The translations under genes and the position numbers were made by a program. Shown here in pieces: positions 17,452 through 26,809 of a stretch of DNA of 64,000 bases (its first letter is position 1; every line of letters starts with the position of its first letter). Source of the stretch: Halothiobacillus neapolitanus c2 (GTDB taxonomy: Bacteria; Pseudomonadota; Gammaproteobacteria; Halothiobacillales; Halothiobacillaceae); the NCBI RefSeq assembly GCF_000024765.1, contig NC_013422.1, forward strand, positions 1,135,501 through 1,199,500. The letters are read 5' to 3'. Below the pieces are notes generated by a model. That model made no database searches. It worked only from the letters and a program-made list of their open reading frames with translations, and had not been told where the DNA came from.

Positions 17452-18561
17452 ATGTGGTTTGCTTTTGGATTTATAACCGTTTCAGGTTTTTTCATTTATT
17501 TTTCGCAAAAAAAAATTAACGCAAGATGGAAAGGTAAACTTGCATCCTCAAATGGAGTTCCATATCAATTTGATATAACAAAAACAAAAATAAAATCAAC
17601 TGCTTTTATAAGAATCGGGATAGATGCTAAAGATGGGTATGATTTTCTTTTCAAGGAAGAATCATGGATTGATAGAATTTTCAAATATATAGGCCTGTCT
17701 GTTGAGTATCAAGTTGATGATAAAGAATTTGATGATCTTATATATGTGGCATCCGATAACGCTTTTTTTCATCAGCAAATTACTGACAAGATTGAAATCA
17801 CAGATGCAGTTGTACAAATATCTAAAATTGTTGCCACTTTTAATTGCTCATTGAAAGAAATAAGATCCCAAGGTGGGCAACTCTGGGTCAGAGTTAAAAC
17901 AAAAGAAGGTTTTGAAAAAAATAATTCCAATTCACTATATTCAGAGGTTGTCAGCCAACTATCAAAAATATCTGATGCACTCGTGGAACTACCTGAAAAT
18001 CCTCATGAATTCTTGAAAGATCCTTTTGTATTTAAGGCTGCGCTAATTCTTGCCTTGAGTACTGCGCTGTTTGTTAACGGAATGATTCAACTACTCCGCA
18101 TTGAAGTGATAGAAGTTCCATTTACCATTGATGTGTCAAATCTGGCATTGGATTCTGTTCTGATTGGGTCAATAATTATTTTAATCCTAATTGCTTCATC
18201 GGTATTGCTGCTGAGGCGCAGCGCTAGAGCACATTTGATTATAATTGAACTTATCTTGGTTGGTTATTTGGGGGCCGTATCTACTTCCTTTGCGGAACTT
18301 CGTGATATAAATATGGAGCTAGACAACTCAAAAGGTACTCCACATCAAGTAAATATTTTGAACAAAACATCAACAAGAGGGCGAAGTTCGAGCAGTTATT
18401 ATGTTTATGTCCCTAATTGGAATGGTAAATCAGGGAGCATAAAAGTAGAGGTATCCAGTGGACTCTATAACAATGTGTCAGTTGGTAATCAGCTACTTTT
18501 TGTCCAAAAAAAAGGCTATTTGAGCTATAGGTGGGTAGAAAGTATTGAAAAAATAGAATAG
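17452..18561 (+). CDS. Hypothetical membrane protein, AT-rich, probably acquired
   Basis: 369 aa, family not recognised. One TM segment lies at the N-terminus (residues 3-17), then a hydrophilic domain of about 170 residues (Lys/Asp/Ile rich). Three TM helices follow at about 194-214, 235-254 and 260-280. The C-terminal soluble domain (290-369, Ser-rich with SSSSYYVYV) looks like a beta-strand domain. Base and codon use differ strongly from all neighbours: AAA, ATA, AGA and TTT are frequent, and the DNA is visibly much richer in A+T. This points to recent transfer, although no transposase or integrase accompanies it. It has AAGGA before the ATG. It lies alone between the acnB terminator and the convergent yebC-like gene, so its role cannot be read from context. 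Confidence 0.75.
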   Translation: MWFAFGFITVSGFFIYFSQKKINARWKGKLASSNGVPYQFDITKTKIKSTAFIRIGIDAKDGYDFLFKEESWIDRIFKYIGLSVEYQVDDKEFDDLIYVASDNAFFHQQITDKIEITDAVVQISKIVATFNCSLKEIRSQGGQLWVRVKTKEGFEKNNSNSLYSEVVSQLSKISDALVELPENPHEFLKDPFVFKAALILALSTALFVNGMIQLLRIEVIEVPFTIDVSNLALDSVLIGSIIILILIASSVLLLRRSARAHLIIIELILVGYLGAVSTSFAELRDINMELDNSKGTPHQVNILNKTSTRGRSSSSYYVYVPNWNGKSGSIKVEVSSGLYNNVSVGNQLLFVQKKGYLSYRWVESIEKIE

Positions 18562-18583
18562 CTAAATTCTACGTTTCAAATTA

Positions 18584-19297
18584 TCAATACACCGCGTCGT
18601 GATAAACGCTCTGCACATCTTCCACATCGTTGAGCATATCCAGCAATTTATCCATGGTGGCTACATCGTCACCGCTAATCGGCGTTGATGTCTTGGGTAC
18701 GAACTGGATTTCGTCCACATCGAAGTCGATCTCGCCAAAAGCTGTGATCAGCGCCTGACGAGCCTTGTTGTATTCCGTGTTGGGCACGAACACAGTCACT
18801 TTGCCGTCTTCACTTTCGATATCGGTGACATCGACATCGTCCATCAGCAGGGCTTCGAGCACAGCATCTTCTTCGCCGCTAAATGAAAAAATGGCGGCAT
18901 GATCAAACTGGTGCATCACCGTGCCGGGCGTGCCGAGTTTGGTTTTGGTTTTGGTGAAGCAGTTGCGCACGTCGCCGATGGTGCGATTGGGGTTGTCGGT
19001 CAAGCAATCGACCAGAACCACCACGCCACCGGGGCCAAAACCCTCATAGCGTGCGGGGCTGTAATCCTCACCGAAACCGCCCTTGGCTTTTTCAATGGCC
19101 TTTTCGATGACGTGGGCAGGCACCTGATCCTTTTTTGCACGTTCGATCATGCTGCGCAGTGCCAGATTGCCGTTTGGATCAGTGCCACCGGATTTGGCGA
19201 CGACGTAAATCTCGCGGCCATACTTGCTGTATACCTTGGCTTTGGCATCGGCCGTTTTGGCCATGGATTCTTTGCGGTTCTGGTAGGCTCTGCCCAT
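18584..19297 (-). CDS. YebC/PmpR family protein, YeeN-type
   Basis: 237 aa of the TACO1/YebC superfamily. Members act as DNA-binding regulators or, as shown for several bacterial YebC proteins and mitochondrial TACO1, help ribosomes translate difficult proline-rich stretches. The N-terminus [37 protein letters not shown] differs from classic YebC (GHSKWANI) and resembles E. coli YeeN. The core [39 protein letters not shown] and the acidic C-terminal part are all present. GGAG lies 9 nt before the ATG at 19297. The gene is tail-to-tail with the AT-rich gene, 22 bp away. No RuvC or other usual YebC neighbour is present. Confidence 0.88.
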   Translation of the reverse strand: MGRAYQNRKESMAKTADAKAKVYSKYGREIYVVAKSGGTDPNGNLALRSMIERAKKDQVPAHVIEKAIEKAKGGFGEDYSPARYEGFGPGGVVVLVDCLTDNPNRTIGDVRNCFTKTKTKLGTPGTVMHQFDHAAIFSFSGEEDAVLEALLMDDVDVTDIESEDGKVTVFVPNTEYNKARQALITAFGEIDFDVDEIQFVPKTSTPISGDDVATMDKLLDMLNDVEDVQSVYHDAVY

Positions 19298-19440
19298 GAG
19301 GTTCTGCTCCGGAAAATCTTGAGCGCGGATTCTAACTCAAACCCACACCGTTGTTTAAATTGCAGGCGCTGGGTCATTGAACTCAATAACAAAGTACAGT
19401 CACAATGAACGAGTTTTATTTAGGGGAATTTCGAAAAACC

Positions 19441-19509
19441 CGTCATTCCCGCGTAGGCGGGAATTTAGCGCCTTGTTTTTTCTGGGTTCCCGCTTTCGCG
19501 GGAACGACG
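19441..19509. repeat. Double-hairpin intergenic repeat (CGTCATTCCCGC type)
   Basis: A 69-bp element with inverted ends CGTCATTCCCGCG / CGCGGGAACGACG (one mismatch). It contains two perfect hairpins: ATTCCCGC-GTAG-GCGGGAAT (19445-19464) and GTTCCCGC-TTTC-GCGGGAAC (19486-19505). This is a widespread proteobacterial palindromic/MITE-like repeat type that I know from many genomes. It lies between the yebC-like gene and the lipoprotein gene. Confidence 0.85.
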
Positions 19510-19552
19510 AATCACGGGTATTTCGAGGTGTCCTTGGGTTGGTCGGAGGGCG

Positions 19553-19789
19553 ATGAAAATGGATGGGACGATGTATCTGAAAAAAATATGGTTGGTGCTG
19601 GCAGGCGGCATGATGGTCCTCTCTGCGCTACTCGTGTCGGGATGTGGTGCGGGCGGCACCGCGACCAATGCCGCTGCCGAGGCGCAAGCGGCCAAGGCAG
19701 CCAAGCAAGATTTAGATTCTGCCAAACGGCAGATTGATGCCGCCCAGAAGTTGCAGGATGAACGCCTCAAGCAAGCAGAGCAGCAATAG
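19553..19789 (+). CDS. Small lipoprotein
   Basis: 78 aa. The N-terminus has a Lys pair, a hydrophobic stretch IWLVLAGGMMVLSALL and a lipobox LVSGC (Cys near residue 31), so the mature part is a lipid-anchored peptide of about 48 residues. It is mostly Ala, Lys, Gln, Asp and Glu with a helical, coiled-coil-like pattern (AKQDLDSAKRQIDAAQKLQDERLKQAEQQ), reminiscent of Lpp-like or DUF-type small lipoproteins. GGAGG upstream fits the ATG at 19559 (9 nt) better than the one at 19553 (3 nt); both give the same mature product. ycgN starts 9 bp after the stop, so the two may be cotranscribed. The function is unknown. Confidence 0.7.
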   Translation: MKMDGTMYLKKIWLVLAGGMMVLSALLVSGCGAGGTATNAAAEAQAAKAAKQDLDSAKRQIDAAQKLQDERLKQAEQQ

Positions 19790-19798
19790 GGCACCCGA

Positions 19799-20266
19799 AT
19801 GACTGAACATGAGAAGCCGTTCTGGCTGAGTAAACGTTTATCTGACATGTCAGCCGAAGAATGGGAGTCGCTCTGCGATGGTTGCGCGAAGTGCTGTCTA
19901 CAGAAAATCTCCGATGATGACGATAGTGAAGGCACGGTGTTCTACACCGATCTGGCCTGCGATTTACTGGATTTGAACACCTGCCGTTGCGGTGACTATC
20001 AAAACCGACATGAAAAAGTGCCCACCTGTGTTTGGCTCAAACCCGAGGATCTGGATGAATTTCATTGGCTGCCGGCGACCTGTGCTTATCGTCGATTGGC
20101 TGAAGGGCGTGATTTGCCTGAATGGCATCCGTTGAAAACCGGTCGGGCTGATTCCGCTCGAACGGCGGGTTTTTCGGTGACGGAGCGAGCTCGGCACGTC
20201 GATGGGCTTAATGAGGACGACTGGCCAGAACATATTGTTGAGTGGCCTTTAGAAGAAAGCCCATAG
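19799..20266 (+). CDS. ycgN: YcgN family cysteine-cluster protein
   Basis: 155 aa of the UPF0260 (YcgN) family. It carries the Zn/Fe-chelating cysteine cluster, seen here as LCDGCAKCCLQKI near residues 26-35, then YTDLACDLLDLNTCRCGDYQNR and VPTCVWLKPEDL. The family continues with WLPATCAYRRLAEGRDLPEWHPL, which is present, and ends in a DWPEHIVEWP segment. It is cytoplasmic. The biochemical role is unknown in the family; it has been linked to cell division genes in some genomes but not here. It starts 9 bp after the lipoprotein stop and converges on gluQ. Confidence 0.9.
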   Translation: MTEHEKPFWLSKRLSDMSAEEWESLCDGCAKCCLQKISDDDDSEGTVFYTDLACDLLDLNTCRCGDYQNRHEKVPTCVWLKPEDLDEFHWLPATCAYRRLAEGRDLPEWHPLKTGRADSARTAGFSVTERARHVDGLNEDDWPEHIVEWPLEESP

Positions 20267-20292
20267 ATACATAGTCTTAGAGTGTGGCTGCG

Positions 20293-21240
20293 CTAAGATT
20301 CTTTGGAGGATTCAGTGTCGACAATGCGATGCTGTTCTGCCCACTGTCGAGTCCATTGTTTGAGCATCTCGTCAATGGTAGGGGGATTTGAAAAGGCACC
20401 TAAGCCAAGGTACGCAGCAGCTGCCATGAGATTTTCTCGCGCATGGCGATTATCCAATGCAGGCGCGTGATTGGTCTTGCTGAGTTTGAGCCCATTGCTT
20501 CCCAGCACAAGCGGCAGGTGTCCGTACACCGGCTGTGGTGAATCCGGGAACAAAGCGCTATGCAGGGCGATGTGGAGTGGCGTGAGTGCGGCGAGGTCGG
20601 CACCGCGCACCACGTGGGTGATGCCCATTGTTTGGTTGTCGACGACTTCGGCCAGATGATAGGCAAAAACATCGTCTGACCGTCGCAAAATCGGGTCACC
20701 GATGGTTGTGGATAATGATTGTTCCATCTGCCCCAGAAAGCGGTCGGTGTATTGGATGGACTCGGTGGGCACGATAAATCGTATTCCTGCCACTTCGTGT
20801 TCCGCAACAGGGCGTTTCCGGCATGTGCCCGGATAAATGGGGCCTGCGGGCCCTTCACTGGCCAGCCCCGTTTGCATCGCATCGCGGAGCTGTTTGCGCG
20901 TACAGCGGCAACGGTAGGTGAGGGCGTTATCCGCCAACCGGTTCAATGCCTCGGTATAGCGCTCATGCCTGGTTCGTTGCTGGATAATTTCTCCATCGGG
21001 CACCAGCCCATGTGCCAAGAGTTGGGTGATGATCTGCTCGGTTGTTTCCGGCAGACATCGTTGTTCGTCCAGGTCATCAATTCGCACTTTCCATAACCCG
21101 TTGTGCGCACGCGCATCAATATAACTGCCGAGCGCGGCTACCAGAGAACCCAGGTGCAAGGCGCCCGAAGGCGTCGGTGCAAATCGACCGACATAAGTTT
21201 GGGTCGTTTTGGTGGCGGGGTGTCGTTTCGTTCTGTCCAT
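20293..21240 (-). CDS. gluQ: Glutamyl-Q tRNA(Asp) synthetase
   Basis: 315 aa, a shortened GluRS paralogue lacking the anticodon-binding domain. It attaches Glu to the queuosine base of tRNA-Asp. Visible parts are FAPTPSGALHLGSLVAALGSY (HIGH-type HLGS), the zinc site CRCTRKQL with YPGTCR downstream, and a KMSKS-type loop GLKLSKTNHAPAL. VVRGADLAALTPLHIAL is also a typical segment. The length fits the family (about 300). Its start is close to the divergent slt gene. The function in tRNA-Asp modification is from knowledge of the family. Confidence 0.93.
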   Translation of the reverse strand: MDRTKRHPATKTTQTYVGRFAPTPSGALHLGSLVAALGSYIDARAHNGLWKVRIDDLDEQRCLPETTEQIITQLLAHGLVPDGEIIQQRTRHERYTEALNRLADNALTYRCRCTRKQLRDAMQTGLASEGPAGPIYPGTCRKRPVAEHEVAGIRFIVPTESIQYTDRFLGQMEQSLSTTIGDPILRRSDDVFAYHLAEVVDNQTMGITHVVRGADLAALTPLHIALHSALFPDSPQPVYGHLPLVLGSNGLKLSKTNHAPALDNRHARENLMAAAAYLGLGAFSNPPTIDEMLKQWTRQWAEQHRIVDTESSKES

Positions 21241-21322
21241 TATCTCGTTACTATGGTCTCAGGTCGTTCAAATGCCAACCTTGGCCATGATTTAGGCGGC
21301 TCAGCAGCAGGTGGATATGAAG

Positions 21323-23467
21323 ATGAATTTGGATCGATCATTACGCAACTTTTCCGTTCGATGGAAAAGGTTGTTGTTACAGATCATGGTGCTCACGACG
21401 ATGGTGTTCGCACCTGCTCATGCAGATGCCAAAGCGCCTGTGTCGACTATAAGCCCAGCCACCAACCATGCCACCCCTAATGTCATTACCGATTGGACGC
21501 CGCAGCCTGCTTTTCTGGCCGGGATGGCGGCCATCGCGCAAGGTGATTCTGCCGCCGTGAATGCGGCGATCGCAGCTCTGAAGGATAATCCGTTGGCGAC
21601 CTACCTTCGCTTTCGATTCCTGCTCGATCCGCCTACCTCTGACCCAGCGCCTGTCATTGCCTTTCTGCAGACGCACCCGGATTACGTATTTAGTGCGCAA
21701 TTGAAAAGTCATACGTTGAATAGCCTGATCAGACAACAACAGTTTGCGGACTATCAACGACTGTTATCAGTTGCTCCTGAGCTGAAATCCAATCGACGGC
21801 TTAGTTGTCAGGGTTGGCAAGCGGCACTTGAGCTTGGTACGTTGACGGCTCAGCAGGTCAAGGATGCTGAACAATTCTGGGCGCAAGGCCGCAACCAGCC
21901 ATCTTATTGCGACCCGATCTTCAAGTGGTTGCAGGCCCACGACAAACTGACGCCAAATCTTTATCGGCAGCGGATTAAGGCGTCGATGATTGCGGGCAAC
22001 CCAAGCTTTGCCTCGTATTTGGTTCGGGCTGGTACATCGCGAAAAATCGGCGGATTGGATGCCTATTTCAAGCGTTGGGATGAGGCTTATAAAAGCCCTC
22101 AAAGCACCTTGCAACAGGCGCTGCAACGATATCCTTCATATCCCGGTCACGACGAACAGGCGTTGCTCATTCAGGCGTTCAAGTGGCTGGGGCGGAGTGA
22201 TCCTCAAGCCGCGCATGATTTGCTTGCGCAGTTGCCTAACTCTTGGCGAATCAATCCGGATGAACAGGCCGAAATAGCGCGCGTTTTCGCGCTGAAAGCG
22301 GCCTATACCCGTATGCCGCAAGCGTATGACTGGCTGATGGCTCTACCCGCATCGGTTCAGGACAAAGAAACCCGCACATGGACGGCACGGGTTGCATTGC
22401 GTGTGCAGGATTGGGCGCGGCTGAAAGTCGCTATTAAAGCCATGCCTGTTGATCTTTCTCAAACGCCACAGTGGCAGTATTGGCTGGCGCGCGCAGATGA
22501 CGAACTTGGCAAGAATCAGGAAGCCAAGGCGCGTTGGCAGGCATTGGTGCATACCCCTGATTACTACGGACTGCTCGCTGCCGATCGTTTGGGAATTGCC
22601 TATCCGTGGCCGAAAATCCCTCCGCTGCCAACGATGGATACCCGTGCTGTGGAAAAGAACCCGATCGTACAACTTGCCTTTTACCTGCATGCAGCGGGGT
22701 TGACGGATGATGCCCGGCGGGCATTTCTGTCAGCACTCAAGGAAATACCGCCAGAACAGATTCCGGCGTTGACCCTGCTTGCCGAGCAATCAAAATGGCA
22801 TGATCGAGTATCGATTGCCATTGCCCGGATGAAAAAACAGAACGATCCGCACTGGTTTGCGGCACGATTTCCGACTCCTTGGGAATCGACTGTCGACGCG
22901 CAAGCCAAGGCGCAAGGCATCGCTTCAAATTGGCTGTATGGAGTGATTCGGCGCGAAAGCCTGTTCATGAGCGATGTCGGCTCCGGTGCGGGTGCGCAAG
23001 GATTGATGCAGCTCATGCCGAATACCGCACGCTGGATTAATCACAAGGCCGACCTGGGTTTGACGACGATGAACCTGCATGATCCCACGACCAGTATCAC
23101 TCTGGGTGCCGCCTATCTCTCCTATCTTAAAGATAAGTTCAACGGTCAACTGCCCTTGGCGATTGCTGCCTATAACGCAGGTCCCGGCAGGGTGCGCCAG
23201 TGGCTACCGGAGGATCGGAATCTGCCCGGTGATGTCTGGGTGGATACGATTTTGTTCGATGAAACCCGTAATTATGTGCGGGCCGTGCTGTCTTCGACCA
23301 TGATTTACGCGTGGAGAGAATCGAGCGAGCGTGAGTCGAATAAATCATCGCAGAATACGGATAATCTGCTTTCACTGCTCACACCCGTTCAGGCAAGTAA
23401 TCCGACGACTCTGTCATCAGTTAAACCCGCGGCCACTGTCGTCGCCGAGCGAGTTGCGGGTAACTGA
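21323..23467 (+). CDS. slt: Soluble lytic murein transglycosylase
   Basis: 714 aa exported protein that cleaves peptidoglycan to 1,6-anhydro-muropeptides in the periplasm. It has a signal segment LLLQIMVLTTMVFAPAHA and a long alpha-superhelical U/L region (residues about 50-520, TPR-like). The C-terminal GEWL-like SLT domain starts at NWLYGVIRRESLFMSDVGS, with the catalytic Glu in RRES, followed by GAQGLMQLMPNTA and AIAAYNAGPGRVRQWL. The domain order and size match E. coli Slt70. The frame opens with GTG at 21311; the ATG at 21323 is best spaced (8 nt) from AGGTGG. It shares one base with the sbcB start (TGATG), so the two are cotranscribed. It is divergent from gluQ. Confidence 0.94.
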   Translation: MNLDRSLRNFSVRWKRLLLQIMVLTTMVFAPAHADAKAPVSTISPATNHATPNVITDWTPQPAFLAGMAAIAQGDSAAVNAAIAALKDNPLATYLRFRFLLDPPTSDPAPVIAFLQTHPDYVFSAQLKSHTLNSLIRQQQFADYQRLLSVAPELKSNRRLSCQGWQAALELGTLTAQQVKDAEQFWAQGRNQPSYCDPIFKWLQAHDKLTPNLYRQRIKASMIAGNPSFASYLVRAGTSRKIGGLDAYFKRWDEAYKSPQSTLQQALQRYPSYPGHDEQALLIQAFKWLGRSDPQAAHDLLAQLPNSWRINPDEQAEIARVFALKAAYTRMPQAYDWLMALPASVQDKETRTWTARVALRVQDWARLKVAIKAMPVDLSQTPQWQYWLARADDELGKNQEAKARWQALVHTPDYYGLLAADRLGIAYPWPKIPPLPTMDTRAVEKNPIVQLAFYLHAAGLTDDARRAFLSALKEIPPEQIPALTLLAEQSKWHDRVSIAIARMKKQNDPHWFAARFPTPWESTVDAQAKAQGIASNWLYGVIRRESLFMSDVGSGAGAQGLMQLMPNTARWINHKADLGLTTMNLHDPTTSITLGAAYLSYLKDKFNGQLPLAIAAYNAGPGRVRQWLPEDRNLPGDVWVDTILFDETRNYVRAVLSSTMIYAWRESSERESNKSSQNTDNLLSLLTPVQASNPTTLSSVKPAATVVAERVAGN

Positions 23468-24954
23468 TGAGTTTTCTGTTCTACGATTTTGAGACCACCG
23501 GTTCCGATCCGCGTTGCGATCGTCCAATACAGTTCGCAGCCTTGCGAACCAATGACGAGCTTGAGCCTATCGATTCACCCTTGACGCTGTATGCCACGCT
23601 TTCGCCCGAAGTATTGCCGCATCCCCAGGCCGTGTTGGTCACAGGTATTTTGCCTCAAACGCTCGCCTCATCCGGCGGTCGGCCCGAAGCGGAATTCGCC
23701 GCACTCATCCATGCCGAAATGATGCAACCAGGCACCTGCGCCGTGGGCTTCAACAGCCTGCGTTTCGATGCCGAACTTTTGCGCTTCATGTTCTGGCGTA
23801 ACTTGCGCGATCCCTATGCCCATGAATGGAAATCAGGCAATAGTCGCTGGGATGTGCTGGATGCGGCCCGGGCGTTTCGCCTGTTGCGACCCGAAGGCAT
23901 TCACTGGCCCACAGACGAGCAGGGCGCGCCTACCTTGCGGCTCGAGGCATTGACCAAAGTCAATGTCATTGCCCACGCCAACGCGCACGATGCCTTGGGT
24001 GATGTTGAAGCCACACTTGCCTTCGCGCGACTGATGCGCGCCCAGTCGCCAAAACTGTTCGAGTACCTTTTGAGCCTGCGCAAGAAAGCCGTTGTGGCCG
24101 ATTTCGTGGATAACCCGGAGCGTGCATCTTTCGTGCATGTCTCCGGACGCATCTCCTCCACGCTTGGCAGTGCGTCCGTATTCGCCAACCTTGGACAAGT
24201 GCAGGGCATCAATACGCAGCGTCTGCTTTGGGATTTGAGATTCGACCCTACCGAGGTGCTTGATGACGATATGGAAACACTCGCGGCGCGGCGTTTTCTT
24301 CGAGATGCAGATGCACAAGATAACCAGCATCGGCTGCCCATCAAGCTGTTGCATCTCAATCGTGCCCCGGTGGTGGTCCCCAACGCCATCCTCAAAGAAG
24401 GGGATATCGTCGAGCGGATGCAACTCGATTTAGACGCGGTACAAAAAAATACTCGCACCATGGCTCAATTCAAGCGTGAAGTTGCCGATAAATTACATGC
24501 GGTATTGGCTGAGCAGATGGCATTTGCTTCACAGGATGCGGAATGTGCCCTGTATGAAGGATTCATGCCGAATGTGGATCGATATGCGCTGGATGATTTC
24601 AACCGGGTGTTTGATCAGGCAATGGCAGCGGGCGGCAGTGCACAGGATGAGCCGGTGACCGAGGCCCTGCGCAAGCTTATGGCGCAGTCGTGGCAGGATG
24701 CGCGCTTGCCGGAATTGGTATTCAGGTTTGTCGCCCGCTTGCGGCCCGATTTATTGAATGAGGACGAACGGACTCAATGGCAAAGTTGGGTGGATTCACG
24801 TTTGAATGCCGCACCTGACCAGCGTTATATGGGTTTTGCGGGATTTTTCGCGGCAATAGATGCCTTGATGGCTGATGCGGCCTATCGAGATGAAGCGACT
24901 CTTGCGCTACTGACTCAACTCAAAGCCTGGGGAGAAACGCGAATTCGAACATAG
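23467..24954 (+). CDS. sbcB: Exodeoxyribonuclease I
   Basis: 495 aa single-strand 3'-5' DNA exonuclease used in recombination and mismatch repair. The DEDDh nuclease motifs are visible. These are FLFYDFETTGSDPRCDRPIQFAALRT at the N-terminus (Asp and Glu metal ligands), VGFNSLRFDAELLRFMFWRNLRDPYAHEW, and NAHDALGDVEATLAFA for the last His/Asp. The SH3-like and C-terminal helical domains follow, giving a length close to E. coli ExoI (475). The ATG overlaps the slt stop codon by one base, so translation is coupled. Confidence 0.95.
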   Translation: MSFLFYDFETTGSDPRCDRPIQFAALRTNDELEPIDSPLTLYATLSPEVLPHPQAVLVTGILPQTLASSGGRPEAEFAALIHAEMMQPGTCAVGFNSLRFDAELLRFMFWRNLRDPYAHEWKSGNSRWDVLDAARAFRLLRPEGIHWPTDEQGAPTLRLEALTKVNVIAHANAHDALGDVEATLAFARLMRAQSPKLFEYLLSLRKKAVVADFVDNPERASFVHVSGRISSTLGSASVFANLGQVQGINTQRLLWDLRFDPTEVLDDDMETLAARRFLRDADAQDNQHRLPIKLLHLNRAPVVVPNAILKEGDIVERMQLDLDAVQKNTRTMAQFKREVADKLHAVLAEQMAFASQDAECALYEGFMPNVDRYALDDFNRVFDQAMAAGGSAQDEPVTEALRKLMAQSWQDARLPELVFRFVARLRPDLLNEDERTQWQSWVDSRLNAAPDQRYMGFAGFFAAIDALMADAAYRDEATLALLTQLKAWGETRIRT

Positions 24955-25008
24955 TTTCACGCCGGTCTGAAAGGGGCATATTCATATTTTGGAAAGAGTG
25001 GGCTGGAT

Positions 25009-25674
25009 ATGAGTTTCATCGTTTTTGGACCGGGTATAAGTGACCACCTGACGCTGAATCAGGCATTGTCGCCTTCTGCCATGCCTAGCCAGCCTCAGGC
25101 CGTTGTTCCAACGAACAGTACGCGGCGAGTTCAGGATACAGACGAAGATCATTCAGGTCATGATCCCCGGCGAGAAGAATTGCAGGGTGAGTTGGCAGAT
25201 GGCGCTGCGCCTCGAACGTCGGCCATCGGTGCCTACGAGTCGGTGCGGCACGCCCAGAAGGAATTGGGCCCCGTACAGTTTGCAGAGCAGATCATGACAT
25301 CGCCCGTATTGAGCCTGATGCCTGATGCACCCATCTCTGAATTTCGTGCGCTAATTACCCGACGAAAAATTGGTTTGGTGCCGCTGATCGATGCACAAAA
25401 AAAGCTCGTCGGCATTGTGACCAAAGGCGATTTGACCCGACAACGCGTGCGATTCACGGATCTTGCACCAAGACCTGTATCCACCATCGGGACACCGAAT
25501 GTATTAACAGCAACGACAAACACCAATATCCGCGAACTGGCCCGTGTGCTGCTCGCGCGGGATATTCGTGGCCTGCCGATTGTCAATGATATAGGTGATG
25601 TTGTCGGTGTGGTGACGCGAGGCGATATTCTCCGCGCCCTCGTCAATTACGCGCCATTGGAACTGTGGCTGTAG
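25009..25674 (+). CDS. CBS-domain protein
   Basis: 221 aa. The first 90 residues are polar and probably disordered (Pro, Gln, Asp, Glu rich). A tandem CBS (Bateman) pair follows: QIMTSPVLSLMPDAPISEFRALITRRKIGLVPLIDAQKKLVGIVTKGDLTR and STIGTPNVLTATTNTNIRELARVLLARDIRGLPIVNDIGDVVGVVTRGDILR. Such pairs bind adenine nucleotides and sense energy state. A free-standing pair with a polar N-terminus resembles the HPP-less CBS proteins of gammaproteobacteria. The role is not predictable beyond this. AAAGAG precedes the ATG. The gene is convergent with the DUF1841 gene. Confidence 0.85.
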   Translation: MSFIVFGPGISDHLTLNQALSPSAMPSQPQAVVPTNSTRRVQDTDEDHSGHDPRREELQGELADGAAPRTSAIGAYESVRHAQKELGPVQFAEQIMTSPVLSLMPDAPISEFRALITRRKIGLVPLIDAQKKLVGIVTKGDLTRQRVRFTDLAPRPVSTIGTPNVLTATTNTNIRELARVLLARDIRGLPIVNDIGDVVGVVTRGDILRALVNYAPLELWL

Positions 25675-25686
25675 CCAGTGGCTCAA

Positions 25687-26115
25687 TCAGCCCACGATAT
25701 CTGCCATGCAGCGCAACAACGCCGTTCCATCGGGTTCGGTGCCATCGCGTTGGGCACGCCAGAGCGCTTCACTCAAGCATTCCATAATCTGATGCTCAGC
25801 CCTCAGCAGGTCGCCAGTTTTGCGGCATAGATCTTGGTACTTTTGCCGGAAACCGGGCGGTTGGTCTATTTCAACCATCTCCCGTATCGACAGATGAAAT
25901 CCGAGATGAAGGAAGGGGTTGGTTTCTCCATTCTCGGGTAACCAGTCTTTTTCCAGCGCGCGCTCCGGGTCGCTCATCAGTTCATGGTATTCGGGATGTT
26001 GGCCAATCACTTCACTGATCTTGAGTTCAAGTCCCGTCATCGGCAGGCCTTCGCGCTGCTTTTTCCAGGCATCCAGAAAGGGTTGGCGCATCTGGCGGCG
26101 GTCATTGCTGTACAT
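25687..26115 (-). CDS. DUF1841 family protein
   Basis: 142 aa and cytoplasmic. The sequence MYSNDRRQMRQPFLDAWKKQREGLPMTGLELKISEVIGQHPEYHELM with NPFLHLGFHLSIREMVEIDQPPG is the DUF1841 pattern. The family is common in beta- and gammaproteobacteria and is of unknown function. The frame is open upstream, but the ATG at 26115 gives the family start and overlaps the end of nth by 14 bp. The pair nth-DUF1841 is therefore one operon. The conserved link to endonuclease III in this position is seen here; its meaning is unknown. Confidence 0.88.
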   Translation of the reverse strand: MYSNDRRQMRQPFLDAWKKQREGLPMTGLELKISEVIGQHPEYHELMSDPERALEKDWLPENGETNPFLHLGFHLSIREMVEIDQPPGFRQKYQDLCRKTGDLLRAEHQIMECLSEALWRAQRDGTEPDGTALLRCMADIVG

Positions 26116-26809
26116 GGGCCGTTTCCGTGGAAAGTGAATCGGATGGGTTGTATTTGCCGGTGAACTCCGGGTTGCAGCCTTCCGTTTTCTGGCGGTAATC
26201 GCACAGATCACAGACAACGCAGGCGCCGCAATCGGGCTTGCGTGCCTTGCAGGTATAGCGACCATGCAGAATCAGCCAGTGATGGGCGTCGATCAGGTAT
26301 TCTTTCGGCACATGTTTCATTAAGGCCTTTTCTACCGCGAGCACGGTTTTTCCCGGCGCAAGCCCGGTGCGATTGGCCACACGGAAGATATGCGTGTCCA
26401 CCGCCATGACCGGCTCACGAAACAGGGTATTGAGCACGACATTTGCCGTCTTGCGACCGACGCCGGGGAGTGACTCCAGCGCTGCGCGATCTCGCGGCAC
26501 CGCACTGGCATATTTCTCAAGCAGGATTTGGCAGGTGGCCAGAACATTGCGGGTTTTGGCACGATATAACCCCAATGTTTTCAGGTAAGATTCAAGCCGC
26601 TCCTCACCCAGCGTCAATAGGGCTTCTGGGGTGTTGGCAACCGGATATAATCGGCGAGTGACTTTGTTCACCGCTACATCGGTCGATTGCGCGGAGAGCA
26701 TAACGGCGATCAGTAGCTCGAACCCGTTGTCGAATAACAGTTCAGTCGTCGGGTTTGGGCGTTGTGCGGAAAGTCGCTCGAATAACAGACGGCGGGTATT
26801 TTTATTCAT
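26102..26809 (-). CDS. nth: Endonuclease III (DNA glycosylase/AP lyase)
   Basis: 235 aa base-excision repair enzyme that removes oxidised pyrimidines. The helix-hairpin-helix LESLPGVGRKTANVVLN, including the catalytic Lys of GRKTA, is followed by the catalytic Asp in VMAVDTHIFRVANR. The [4Fe-4S] loop C-x6-C-x2-C-x5-C is seen in CKARKPDCGACVVCDLC near residues 188-204. It is about 20 residues longer than E. coli Nth because of a C-terminal tail (TEGCNPEFTGKYNPSDSLS), which overlaps the DUF1841 start. The ATG at 26809 follows a purine-rich AGTTCCAC stretch with no strong ribosome site. Confidence 0.95.
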   Translation of the reverse strand: MNKNTRRLLFERLSAQRPNPTTELLFDNGFELLIAVMLSAQSTDVAVNKVTRRLYPVANTPEALLTLGEERLESYLKTLGLYRAKTRNVLATCQILLEKYASAVPRDRAALESLPGVGRKTANVVLNTLFREPVMAVDTHIFRVANRTGLAPGKTVLAVEKALMKHVPKEYLIDAHHWLILHGRYTCKARKPDCGACVVCDLCDYRQKTEGCNPEFTGKYNPSDSLSTETAHVQQ

